From assembly GCA_025765595.1 (NCBI GenBank), contig JAIVFH010000146.1:1-64000 (forward strand): a DNA stretch of 64,000 nucleotides. The letters are read 5' to 3'. The notes below the pieces were generated by a model. That model saw only the letters and a program-made list of their open reading frames with translations. It was not told the DNA's origin and did not search any database. The position numbers and the translations under genes were made by a program. Positions 22,506 through 32,357 of the stretch are shown piece after piece. This stretch comes from Obelidium mucronatum (lineage: Eukaryota; Chytridiomycota; Chytridiomycetes; Chytridiales; Chytriomycetaceae). Each line of letters starts with the position of its first letter. Position 1 is the stretch's first letter.

Positions 22506-22557
22506 GTGACTCACTATGAGTGGGGGGGAGCCACGGGCTCCCGGGGAGCCCAATTGG
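22506..22557 (-). repeat. Right terminal inverted repeat
   Basis: Inverted copy of the left end, starting GTGACTCAC and ending CCCAATTGG on the plus strand. It carries the same palindrome GGGCTCCCGGGGAGCCC. Confidence 0.8.
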
Positions 22558-22640
22558 TTATTTGTTATTTTATTTATTGAATAAAAGTATAGATAATAAA
22601 ATAATAATTGAATATTAAAAAAAAGGAAACCTCTGTTTTA

Positions 22641-25600
22641 ATGGCTGACCAACGATTAACCCGTCTTCTGATTGAAGTCGGCGATGTAAGGCCGCTCTTA
22701 AACCAGCAACTTATCGGCATATCTAAAAGAAGAAACAACTCAGTCTGGCGAAATCAAGAGATCCATGGACGCAATTGTAGTCGTTGTCCTCAAAGACCTC
22801 CACACCCTGAAACCAGTCTTCTTGTCCTCTCTTATTGCGTGGTATTTAATTCATTCAGCTGATATCATCGCACTTTTGTCTTGCTGCTCTCTTTGCTGGT
22901 GGTGCCCTTTTACGAAAATAATGCAAAAACCAATCTCACTAGTATCACCGAGATTCCCATCAAAACAACTATTTACGGATGCTTGACGGGTCTTTTGAAC
23001 CTACGAGACTCTGCTTTGGTGGGTTTGGTGGTTGAAGAAACCAGCAGAGCTTTGGAGGATGCTGTGAGAACGGGAGACTTCAAGTCCATGAAACTGCTGG
23101 TAAAAGAAATCTCTTTGATATTTGACTTTCGTTTCTTCTTACTTTTATCTGCTGTTTTTTTGTTCTCAGCTGAGATATTTTGGAGAGTTGGTTAATGCGG
23201 GAGTTATCAACGGAACGTCATACTTGGATCTCATCTCAAATATGCTCGTTGTCATCAGCTCTAATGGCGTGAAACCTCAATTAATCGATGCAATCGTGTC
23301 AGTCGTCTTGGGTGCTTTACCATGGGTTCGTTAAAATCAAACCACTTGGAACATCAACGTAAACCAATGCCGTCTGGGAAAAAAATAGGCATCATTTCAC
23401 CTGTTTCAAAACGACCCTGAGGGGCTTCAGAACATCATCAATACAATTGACGCATATATTAATCGTCGCCATGAATCCCTCCTCTCTGGATCACTCGGTG
23501 AAGTCTTTGATGCTCTCAAAGTGTACCGTGACTGCCAACCCGATGAACCATATGTCCAAGTCGATGTTAGTCGCGTCCTCAAACGCTCTTTATATCGTTC
23601 ATTAAAGTCCTGGACGTATTCATAGAGACTCGAGCACCTGTGGTCACAAATCCTGAACTTACAATCCAACAATTGGGATGAATGCCTTCTGATGCGTCCA
23701 GAGAACGCTCTCTTTGAAGAGTTATCCAAGGGAACAAAGCATGGAATCCGTGATTTCGCCATGCCACAGAATTTCCATTTGACAGATATTCCCGAACAAG
23801 AACCCTTGTTCTGGGTCTTTGATGACTCTGTCAACACAGAAGAGGTTAGCAGTTGCATAAAAAATCATGCCTGTTTTTTTTATTTAAATGTTTGTTGAAC
23901 CAACAAAAAAAAATAACAACAGAGAATCCTCGCCGAACTTCCATCAACCTCCCAAATCGAACGCTTCATCCTCGACGACCTCACGACAGACACAATCCAC
24001 CTCCTCAGCCACAACCACATTGAATGCTCCCACTTTCTCCTCAACATTGATAAATTCCACAAGGAAACGGATTACAACTTTTACCAGGCTGTTGTTGAGA
24101 ACTTGATCCGCGAGTTGATCAAGTTACCGCATAGTCAAGAATTGGGCATTTATTACGCCAGTTTGTTGTTTGATTTATGTAAAGGTGCGCCAGGGAAGGT
24201 TCCAAGTGCGATGGGAAGGGCTGTGAGGATAATTTTTTCTCGGCTGGATGGAAGTGCACCTGGGAACGGGGGTGGTATGGACGTGGAATGTGTCGGTAGA
24301 TTGTCGGAATGGTTTTCGCATCATTTGAGTAACTTTAATTATACTTGGAAGTGGGCCGATTGGTGAGTATCATTTTTTTTTAGGATGAAGGGGAGTAAAC
24401 TTAACATAATTGTTTTTTTTTTTTGCAAGGGCGCATGTGTCAGAAGACGAAACAAGTGCCAAGTTTGCGTTTGTTCGTGAGACGTTGGAGCAAGAAGTTC
24501 GGCTTTCATACTATGATCGTATTCTAGGAACTATTCCTCCAGAATTCACTTCCAACAAGTCTATTTTCCCTGTTGTTGCGCCTTCGCATGTGTTCAAGTA
24601 TGGGCCTGATTACCATTCTGGTGGTGCGTGTTTGTTTCATTTTTGAATATTATTTTTTGGGTTGCTCAAGTCATTGTTTTGGTGTATAGATGACGATTTC
24701 AATGCCCTCGTTGTCAGGCTGAACCGCCAAATGACAAACAAAGGAGACCACGACTCAGTAGTCAGCATTTTGGAAGATGTACACAGCCACCGTATTTCCA
24801 TGCAATCGAATGTGATGGCTACAGAAGATTACTCCAAAGCCGGCGCATCCTGGGACCAAGACTCTGTCGTACGTGATATTTTTGTCCAAAACGTGTTGTT
24901 TTTGGGAACAAAGAGTTTCAGTCACTTTTTGAATGTTGTTGAAAGGTCTTTTTTTTTTTGAAAGCGCCGTGTTTAATTCTTTGGGACTCACCTCCACAAT
25001 CATTATTTTAGATATGTCAAAATCTTGCAATTGATTAACTCGAATCCCGACGACAAGTATCAAACCGTTCAAATTATTGCCGCGTTTTGGAAAGAGAATC
25101 CACAAAACCTGGAGATTTGTTTGGATAAACTCATGAACTACAGAGTTGTGGATCCACCCAGTATTATTTCTTGGGCTTTGGATATGCAGCTCTTGGATAC
25201 AGAATATTCCAGGTTTTGAGGATCCTCTTCTTCTTTTTTTTTTGTGTGGTTCTCTCTTTATACTTATTTTTTTGTCTTGTAGAGGATACGTTTGGTCAAT
25301 TCTTCGAAATGTTGTTGGCAAAGTGAACTCCAAAGTATCTCAACTTCGAGAAAAACTGGGCGTGAATGCAATGGAAGGTGAGAAAAAACAAACAAAAAAG
25401 AAGACGACGTTTGCCAACCATTTTTTTTTCAACCGCACTCACGTTATTAAACGTTTATGATATGTAGAGGACGACAATTCTCAAGAATCATTGGATGGAG
25501 CACTTCGCGATCAAAAGGCAGCATTCATTCTCTCTTTCCAAAAGTTTCAAGTTTGTTTGAAGGCATTGCAAGAGTCTGGTGAAGTTCCAGGCACTTCAAG

Positions 25601-25840
25601 TAAATGGAGATGGATTGCTGGACAAATGAGAGTTTTTGGAAGAACAGTGAGTTGGATATTTTTTTTTTGTAAAACACTTGTCACTGACTCGATCCAATCT
25701 ACCCAATCCAGTTCCACAAGGAAATCAATCGTTTAAAGTTTACTTTGGAAGCTACTGCTTTCGTGGAGCCAGTTGAGCCCAATGTGCTCAAAATCTGGAA
25801 TGAAATCAAGGCTGTTGGGGAGTTGCTTGTTAAGGCGTAA
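22641..25840 (+). CDS. STO1: Nuclear cap-binding complex large subunit CBP80 (MIF4G-type)
   Basis: CBP80 binds CBP20 at the m7G cap and links splicing, export and decay. Roughly twelve exons are joined by short introns. Family landmarks in order: IPIKTTIYGCLTGLLN (near 22953); VVEETSRALEDAVRTGDFKS; LRYFGELVNAGVI; a segment near 23990 with HFLLNIDKFHKETDYN; GRLSEWFSHHLSNFNYTWKW; FVRETLEQEVRLSYYDRILG; HVFKYGPDY; FVQNVLFLGTKSFSHFLNVV; PDDKYQTVQIIAAFWKENPQ; and the C-terminal domain ending EIKAVGELLVKA. The start at 22641 gives MADQRLTRLLIEVGD, but the join to the next coding segment (about 22730) is one base out of phase, so the first intron or the sequence there is uncertain. Some middle exons (23330-23940) are also hard to join. 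Confidence 0.85.
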
Positions 25841-26049
25841 AGTGAATTCCAATAAAAACTATTATAACAGAGTGGATTTTTTTATTATTGAAAGCAGAGT
25901 TTTTCACTTTTCTTTGATGATTGTGGCAAAGCAGTGTCTTGGATCAGAGGGACTCAGTGAAGTCTAAGAAGATGAATTTTTGTTACTAAGAAGTGTATTA
26001 AACGCGCCAAGGCTGTGTTGAAATCAGCAGTATAGAGAACGATAAGAAG

Positions 26050-26405
26050 GAGATTCACCCGCCTGCAGGCGGTGTATAGAAGAATAATAAAATTACCGCA
26101 GGCAGTATAGAAGAAAAGGACGAAAGAGGAGAATTCACCGCCGCCTGCGGCGGTGAGAGAAAAAAAAAGAAAATATTCACCGCTTCGGCGGTATGTGTAG
26201 AAAGAATATTCACCGCCTACGGCGGTATAGAAAAAAGAAAGAATATTCACCGCCTGCGGCGGATGGAATGAAAAAAGAAAGAATATTCACCGCCTTCGGC
26301 GGTATGTACACCAAGAATATTCACCGCCTACGGCGGTATCGAAAAAAAAAAGAAAGAGCATCCACCGCCTACGGCGGTGTTGATTCACCGCCTTCGGCGG
26401 TGTTG
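26050..26405. repeat. Array of about ten GC-rich hairpins
   Basis: About ten units of 23-43 bp. Each has a stem CACCGCC / GGCGGTG, a 3-nt loop (TAC, TTC or TGC), and an A-rich spacer ending in GAATATT or similar. The reverse-strand core is CCGCC-GAA-GGCGG. Loop bases vary and stem bases are mostly kept. The array lies between the 3' ends of CBP80 and PEX11 and overlaps any read-through of PEX11. A related array is at 56628-57115. Confidence 0.9.
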
Positions 26406-27225
26406 ATTCACTGTTCGTGTGACACTTACAGCCCCCAAGAAGCGAAGTAAAAGCACCAGCAAGACCAACCCAACCGGAATCAATCTGAATATACTCTAGT
26501 CCAGAGGCGGGCAAAATGACATCGACACCATCTTGCACAGTAGTAATCCATAATTTACCGCGTTCAATTTGCAGCGACTTGATATTCTTTTTCGCCACGG
26601 CGCTTTCCTCGCCCTTTCCAGACGCAGCGACTTTTTCCTCGAGCGCGAGTTTGTTGCTGTTGAGCTGCAGTTTGTAAATGTCGCCAGTCAGACTAAACAC
26701 GAGAGCCAGCAGCCAGCATTTGAAGGCATTAGTCCCAATCTCTTTGATGTTGTTGAATTTGTGTATTCCAGCTGTATGGATCTGTGTGTCAAGGGTTCAA
26801 GAATCATCAACAGCCACCGGGAGAAAGCACGAGCCACGCACCCACTGGCACGTGTCGAAGGTCAGCCAGGCGGCCATGAAGACGCTCTTGAGGATCGTCG
26901 TCGCTTTGACGACAGCGTCCCTGAGAGACAGGCTCTTGACAATTCCGCGGAAGAACTCGAGCTGGCGCCCCGTGCGCATCACCTTGCGCGTGGCACCCAT
27001 CGCTGCGATGAGTGCCGCAAGCTGCGCCAGCGCCTCCTTCGGCGCGCCGCTCTGCTGGCAGCGGCTCAGCACAAAGCGCGCAAAGTACTGCACGAAGCGG
27101 TTGATGCGGTCGCGGCCAACAGTCGACGAGAGGAACTTGACGGCAGGTGTCGGCCTGGTTTGTTGTTTGTTGTTTAGTGTTTGTTGTCGTTAGTGCTTCT
27201 TGTATACATACCAGTTCTCCACTCA
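26287..27225 (-). CDS. PEX11: Peroxisomal membrane protein PEX11
   Basis: PEX11 bends and elongates peroxisomal membranes before division. The start ATG is 27225 (MSGEL), with an intron to about 27160; the phase of that join does not fit by one base. The next exon shows VGRDRINRFVQYFARFVLSR and MRTGRQLEFFRGIVKSLSL. A 60-bp intron (26782-26841) joins DTCQW to IHTAGIHKFNNIKEIGTNAF, then FKCWLLALVFSLTGDIYKLQ, and a hydrophobic end near GWVGLAGAFTSLLGG (26430). There a GTAAGT donor appears (26424-26429). Without splicing the frame runs on through the hairpin array to a stop at 26287, so the true C-terminus is uncertain. The middle of the gene is notably GC-rich. Confidence 0.8.
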
Positions 27226-27302
27226 TTTTTCTTTCCTTTTTCTATCTTTTCTTTCCCATAACAACACGTAATCATCCGAAATTATATGAGACGCGTTTGA
27301 TT

Positions 27303-28465
27303 TTAATTCCTTTGTTTCAAACGACGTGAAACCATAAAGATCAGGGTGTGTCGTAAATAAATTAAAAAGATCCCATTATCATCATGCTCTTTCCATTCAC
27401 TGCTCCTTCTTTGATCCCGCTGACCGCTAGCCTTTCCATCCACCTTGGTTGAAGAAGGAGCAAACCTCCGTCTAACACTATCAATCATTTTGTAAAACCA
27501 AAACAGATTAAGAGCATTCAGAATCGAATTCAGAACAAACAGAACCACTGCTCGTTCAACCGGTATTATATCAGCTTTACTATAGAGTTCATCTGTGTGT
27601 GTGTGTCGTTTTTTTTTCAATGGATCACATAGTCTATGGACAGAAACATGATTCAAAACTTACAAAACAAATCAAAGCTCGCATAAAGCCCAAACACAAT
27701 CCTTGCCCCAAAAAACACAAACAGCAAAACGATTCCATTCACAAGCTGAAGAGTGCTCCCCGTAAGCCCCAATTTATCGCACATCCAGTGAATATTGAGG
27801 AACGGCGTTGACAACTCATACATGACAAAAACTGCTCCATAGTAAAAAAGAAACGGTTTGTATCCCAAGAAGAATACTGTAAAGGCGGAGATCCCATGAA
27901 CAATGAACCAAAAGTCTCCCTGCTTGGATCGAAACATATGTATCCCAAATGAAATATCCTAGTTTCAATTCGATGTCAATGAGTGTGTTTTTTCTTGTAG
28001 CTGAAATTTTCGACTGATGAATGGTTTTAAACGAACCCAAGATGATTGCGATAACGTCTCCAGCATAGTGTGTGTATCCAAAAAGCTTATCATTATAGAG
28101 AACTGGATCATAGAACATTGGAACAGCCAGACTACACACTGTCACTGCATTCGTAAAGCTTGTGACTCTCATTCTGCAATCATTGACAATGAGTCAATCG
28201 TTCGAAAATGACAAAAACTAGCCAATAATCAACAAGTACCCAAAATCCCGCTGAGTATTCTATAGAAAGTCGTCAATCAATCGGCCCACACACACTCTTT
28301 CTCTCTTACCTTTGGCCATGTCTTGAAGGATGGGATGAGCTGCTTCGAAACCAAACGACTCGACAGGTACAAAAGATGCCACACAAGAGCAGCTCCAAGC
28401 ATCACTTTCCAGTGGTCAGCCATCACCGGAACTCCCAGTGCATCAAAGAAAGCTTGCGCATCCAT
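27303..28465 (-). CDS. TLC-domain membrane protein, copy A, one frameshift
   Basis: Exons 28310-28465, microexon 28240-28259, 28037-28173, 27664-27958 and 27303-27592. The TRAM/LAG1/CLN8 pattern is seen in HWKVMLGAALVWHLLYL, RVTSFTNAVTVCSLAVPMF, DKLFGYTHYAGDVIAIILG, YELSTPFLNIHWMCDKLG, LVNGIVLLFVFFGARIVFGL and NALNLFWFYKMIDSVRRRF. This resembles the TLCD4/TMEM56 branch; TLC proteins handle ceramide or other lipids, but the function of this branch is unclear. The fourth exon is one base longer than in copy B (295 versus 294 bp), and the frame breaks at the same place (near 27918), so one inserted base explains it. The stop is 77 bp from the PEX11 start. Confidence 0.85.
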
Positions 28466-28716
28466 TGTTTTGTTGGACAGAGATTTCAACAAAAAAAAAA
28501 ATTAATAAGGTTTATCCGGGGCACAGAGGGGAACTGCTACGGCATTTATCCGGACTGCTTCATCAATCGACAAGCCGTTTTTACAAATACGTTTTTTTTC
28601 GTAACACTCTGTTGTACATCAGAATATCCTCATACACACTTAAAGAAATGTCCCTATAAAAAGAAAATCCCATCATCTTCCCCCCCACACAACCAAACTC
28701 CCCCTCAAACTAGTCC

Positions 28717-29801
28717 TTACTCTCGCTTCTTGACTCCCTTCTTCGAAGACGAAAACCCGCTGTTTCCACTCTCTCCATACTGCTGAGTCTTGCCACCCGG
28801 CGCAAACCGCCTCCTCACGCTATCCACCATTTTATAAAACCAAAAAATATTGAGCGCGTTCAAAACAAGATTCAATGAAGAATACGCAATCACAAGATGT
28901 AACGGGATTTTCTCGAATTCATTGTACATGGCGACTTTGTTCCCGATAAAAATACAAAATCAGCACACACCTCCAAGAAAAAAAAAGCGAGACAAAAAAA
29001 AAGAACACACAAACCATAAAGCTCAACGCTAAAATACAAGCCAACCACAATCCTCGCCACAAAAAAAACAATCAAGAGAATAATCCCATTCACAAGCTGC
29101 ACCATGCTTCCCGTCCGTCCAAGCTTATCGCACATCCAGTGGATATTCAAGAACGGCGTCGACAGTTCGTACATGATGAATACGGCGCCGTAGTACATGA
29201 TGAAGGGTTTGAAACATAGGAAATACACCAGGAAGGCTGAGAGTCCGTGGACAATGAAGCCGGGATCGCCCATTTGAAGTGAGACGTATATATCCCAAAT
29301 GAAATATCCTTTGTATTATTTTTTTGAATGATGAGATTTGGCGGGGGTTCTTTGACTTTTGATTGTATTCGCTCACTCACCTAGGATAATCGCATTCACA
29401 TCCCCAGCGTACTGTGTATAGCCCCATAGTTTGTTATTGTACATTTTTGGGTCAATCAGAATCGGATACGATAGACTGCAGACTATTATGGCATTCAGAA
29501 ACGACGAGAAGCGAATCCTTTACAAAAGTTCGTGGGGCAAATAAGCAGTCAAGAAACCCTTCTCAGCAAATCTTACCCCCAATCCATTTTCCTCATCTAA
29601 ACGAAAAGTGTGAGCAGTTTGAATATCGGAATGATTTGTGTTTTTAAACCCACAACATACCCTGTCCCAAGTCTTGTACTGCTTAATATACCTCTCTGAA
29701 GCCCATCGACCCAGCAGAAACAGGAGATGCCAGCTGATTGCAGACCCAAGGACTACTTTCCAGTGATTTGCAAGAAGTGGAACTCCAAGACTTTCAAGCA
29801 T
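28717..29801 (-). CDS. TLC-domain membrane protein, copy B
   Basis: Exons 29661-29801, microexon 29577-29596, 29381-29517, 29015-29308 and 28717-28934 give exactly 270 codons with stop, intact. Motifs match copy A: NHWKVVLGSAISWHLLFLLG, RFSSFLNAIIVCSL, WGYTQYAGDVNAIILG, YFIWDIYVSLQMGDPGFIVH, MYELSTPFLNIHWMCDKLG and NALNIFWFYKMVDSVRRRF, with a basic, Ser-rich C-terminal tail. About six membrane segments are expected. The tandem arrangement, equal intron positions and a shared 20-nt microexon show local duplication. It starts only 42 bp from the divergent CRN gene. Confidence 0.9.
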
Positions 29802-29843
29802 TGACTTTATTTTTTTTTTTTTGGTTTTTTTTTTGCGAGAGAA
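29802..29843. promoter_or_regulatory. 42-bp divergent gap between TLC copy B and the CRN gene
   Basis: The gap is almost only poly-T runs (29810-29832 region) and then GCGAGAGAA. There is room for neither two separate core promoters nor two 5' UTRs, so the transcripts must start close together or inside the opposite gene. Confidence 0.6.
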
Positions 29844-32020
29844 ATGAGTTTGAAAATCTGGTGTGTGCTTTGCAAGAACGACAACACACTGACGGTCAGT
29901 GAAGTTGACATTGACCCAACTGCTTCCGTCAGCAGTTTCAAGAATGCTATTCGTGCAAAGTGGGTGTCCTGTTTGTTGAAGGATGTCGATGCATCAGACC
30001 TCACTCTCGTGAGACTATACAAGGGGGTTGTTGGTGGGATGACCAAACGAGAGCTCAAACAATCCAAGGAGGCTCTCCAACTGGGAAATTATTCAAAGTC
30101 TCCAGAGCGAGCGAAGGATACGGTGTCCATCTTCAGTGATGTCCGTGGGGCCTGTCTCGTGAAGGATGAGTTGATATTCAAGGTTTTTCGTTTTGTTTGT
30201 TCTCTGCTCGCTTGACACTCAAAAAAGGCTTTGAAATACAACAGGTCATGAATACTATGGATCAAGTGTCATACTTTACAGACTCGCTCCCAGCAAAACT
30301 ATGCCATGTGTTGGTTCTCATTCCAATGCAGTCACGTATGCGAAATTGCAGTGATTTGATCTGGTTTCTGACACCTTTTTTTTTTTGGCAAATAGCACCA
30401 ACCAATTCTCGCCAGTTTCTCACCACGATGCAGGTTGAATGGAAGAACTCATTCGTAACTCGGCACTATTACCTTCCTGAAATGCAACTGTTCCACTTGG
30501 AATCAGATTATTTAAAAGAATCCGGATTAGTACCTGCAACCAAGCTTATTCTCTATTGTCGCAGCACGTTCCACGACCAATTTAATTTCCTCAAGAAACA
30601 AGTGATGGATAACGCTCATCTTGGCTGGATTCTTGGACCCCCGGGAACAGGGAAGTCGACCACCAGTCTTGCATTCATTTCTGTGATTCCTACGCTTTGT
30701 CCAGGATGGAAAGTCACATGGATTCATTTGAGTCAGCTGAATTACCCCGTCTGTGTTCGCTTTGATGGTGCCGCGAAAGCGTCTTGTCTTATTCAAGACA
30801 CCAACATCCACCTGCTTCGGTCTATATTAAATCAAATACCTGAGAACCATGCTGTGTTTGTCGATGGATTTGTCTTTAACGGACTCAATCACGTTGATGT
30901 ACTCCAGTGCTGTTACGCATGGCGTAGTCAAAATCCAACAAGTAGGCGTCTCGTGTTTATCTGCTCCATGCTGTCTCGCGGCGAAACCAGCCTGGATGAC
31001 GACTCAATACACTGTGTCCAGGAATTCTTTGTTTATTCTTGGAAATTGGAGGAATACCTATCTTCTGCACAATTTGGTGATTTGATTGAAGCTGTCAAGC
31101 AAAATCTAGACTCTTCAGTTTTAACGGCAATGCCATTATCGAATTCGTCTGAAATGTCTGATTTGTGCAATTCACCACCAGAAGAGCTTGTGATTTCAAA
31201 GTTTCATTTTGCCGGTGGGAACTCAAGGTTCATGTTTGATTACCAAACCGCCGTGGTGATTTCTTATCTTGAAGAGTCTGTCAATGAGGTACCAGATGTT
31301 CTTGTTTATCTAAAAAGATCTGCTGGAGATTGTTCCAAGAATGTCGTCAATCGGTTGTTTGGTTGTTATTCAAATGATGGCATCAAACATCCCTTTATTG
31401 TGAGCAGATACGCTGCTACCCTGTTGGCTATACGAGACGGACCGGATTTGATTTCAAAGATAGCACGGGCGACTCGACACGACAGAATAGATGATTGGTT
31501 TTTAGAAATGTGGGTTTTCGCCAGTCTTCAAAACGGTGGTTTGCAAGTCTATCCAAAAACAATGAATGAGGGCGCTCTTGAGTTTGAATTTTGGGAGGAA
31601 GCACCAAGAATCCAAGCATTGGACCCGACAAACCTTGAATCCATTCCAAATGGTACAAGTTGGTGGAAACCAACGAAATGGAGTCAAGGAGGATATGATG
31701 CAGTGCTTATGGTAATCGATGGGTACGATGATGTGCAAAACAAACGCCGCGGGAGCATCACATTCATTCAAGTTTCTTCTGGTGATACGCATTCCTTCAA
31801 AATTGAGGTTTTCCATCAGTTGTTGCTGGCGCTCATGAATTCAGACCATGGTTACATCATTGATGATTTGAATATAATTTTTCTGGTGGAGAAGTCCAAG
31901 CTGCAAACATTTCAGATTGGCAAAGTGACTGGGTCGGGTCTCTTGTGTGATTTCAAATGGCCGAAAGACAAAGAAACAGAGTTTGCAGCAGTTTATGGTG
32001 TTGACCGATTTAGGCAATAA
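29844..32020 (+). CDS. Complete Crinkler (CRN)-type protein with RHS-like P-loop NTPase
   Basis: Exons 29844-30182, 30245-30335 and 30396-32020 give 685 codons with stop. The header is a ubiquitin-like CRN N-terminus: SLKIWCVLC, VSSFKNAIRAKWVSCLL, LKDVDASDLTLVRLYKG, then DQVSYFTDSLPAKLCHVLVL. The second intron (60 bp) is a multiple of three and has no stop, so an unspliced form would add 20 residues. The ATPase shows LGWILGPPGTGKSTTSLAF and KVTWIHLSQLN, then VDGFVF as a likely Walker B region, as in CRN-linked relatives of kinetoplastid RHS proteins. The C-terminus (GGYDAVLMVID, ITFIQVSSGDTHSFK) resembles the PD-(D/E)xK nuclease-like end described for CRN/RHS proteins; this is inference. No signal peptide is seen. 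Confidence 0.85.
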
Positions 32021-32357
32021 AACAACTTCCACCCAACCAGCATTTAAATTTTTTGATTCTTTCTTGAGTCATGCATTGGAGATGGGTTGTTAACTTGACA
32101 AGTGGACTCGGAGTCTATTTGAGGAAACAAATGAAGTCGTGAATGTTCTTCCTTTGTAACTCGCAAATTGATACCCCCAGATGAGCAGATTGCATGGAAT
32201 GACAGACAAGGGTGTGGATATATTGAGGTATATTGTTTTATGCTCAGACTGTACATGCATATTGTATGCTTTGCGAAGTGCAACGATATTAATTGAAAAA
32301 ACTCGTAATCCATTTTTATATACTTCAACGAGCGTGAATAATATCCATACAAGAGCT
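32021..32357. other. Convergent intergenic region, 337 bp
   Basis: Lies between the stops of the CRN gene and kinesin-5. It is AT-rich with no ORF of note. It should hold both 3' UTRs and poly(A) signals. Confidence 0.5.

Larger units (their letters stand above)
21375..22557. mobile_element. 1.18-kb non-autonomous element with terminal inverted repeats
   Basis: Both ends carry the same GC-rich sequence in opposite orientation. It begins CCAAT, then GGGCTCCCCGGGAGCCC, then GGCTCCCCCC, then a TGAGTCAC-like end. Left copy 21375-21425, right copy 22506-22557; about 45 of 52 positions agree. The inside holds only short ORFs, further copies of the GGCTCCCCGGGAGCC palindrome near the left end, and imperfect tandem repeats. 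The structure fits a MITE or other non-autonomous DNA transposon. No transposase is encoded. The flanks are AT-rich on both sides and I cannot fix a target-site duplication. The right end is 83 bp from the CBP80 start codon, so the element sits in that promoter. Confidence 0.7.

Noticed and set aside
26050..26405. Regularly spaced palindromic repeats as a CRISPR array
   Set aside because: Repeat units vary in length and sequence, spacers are low-complexity A-rich bits, there are no cas genes, and the genes around are eukaryotic.
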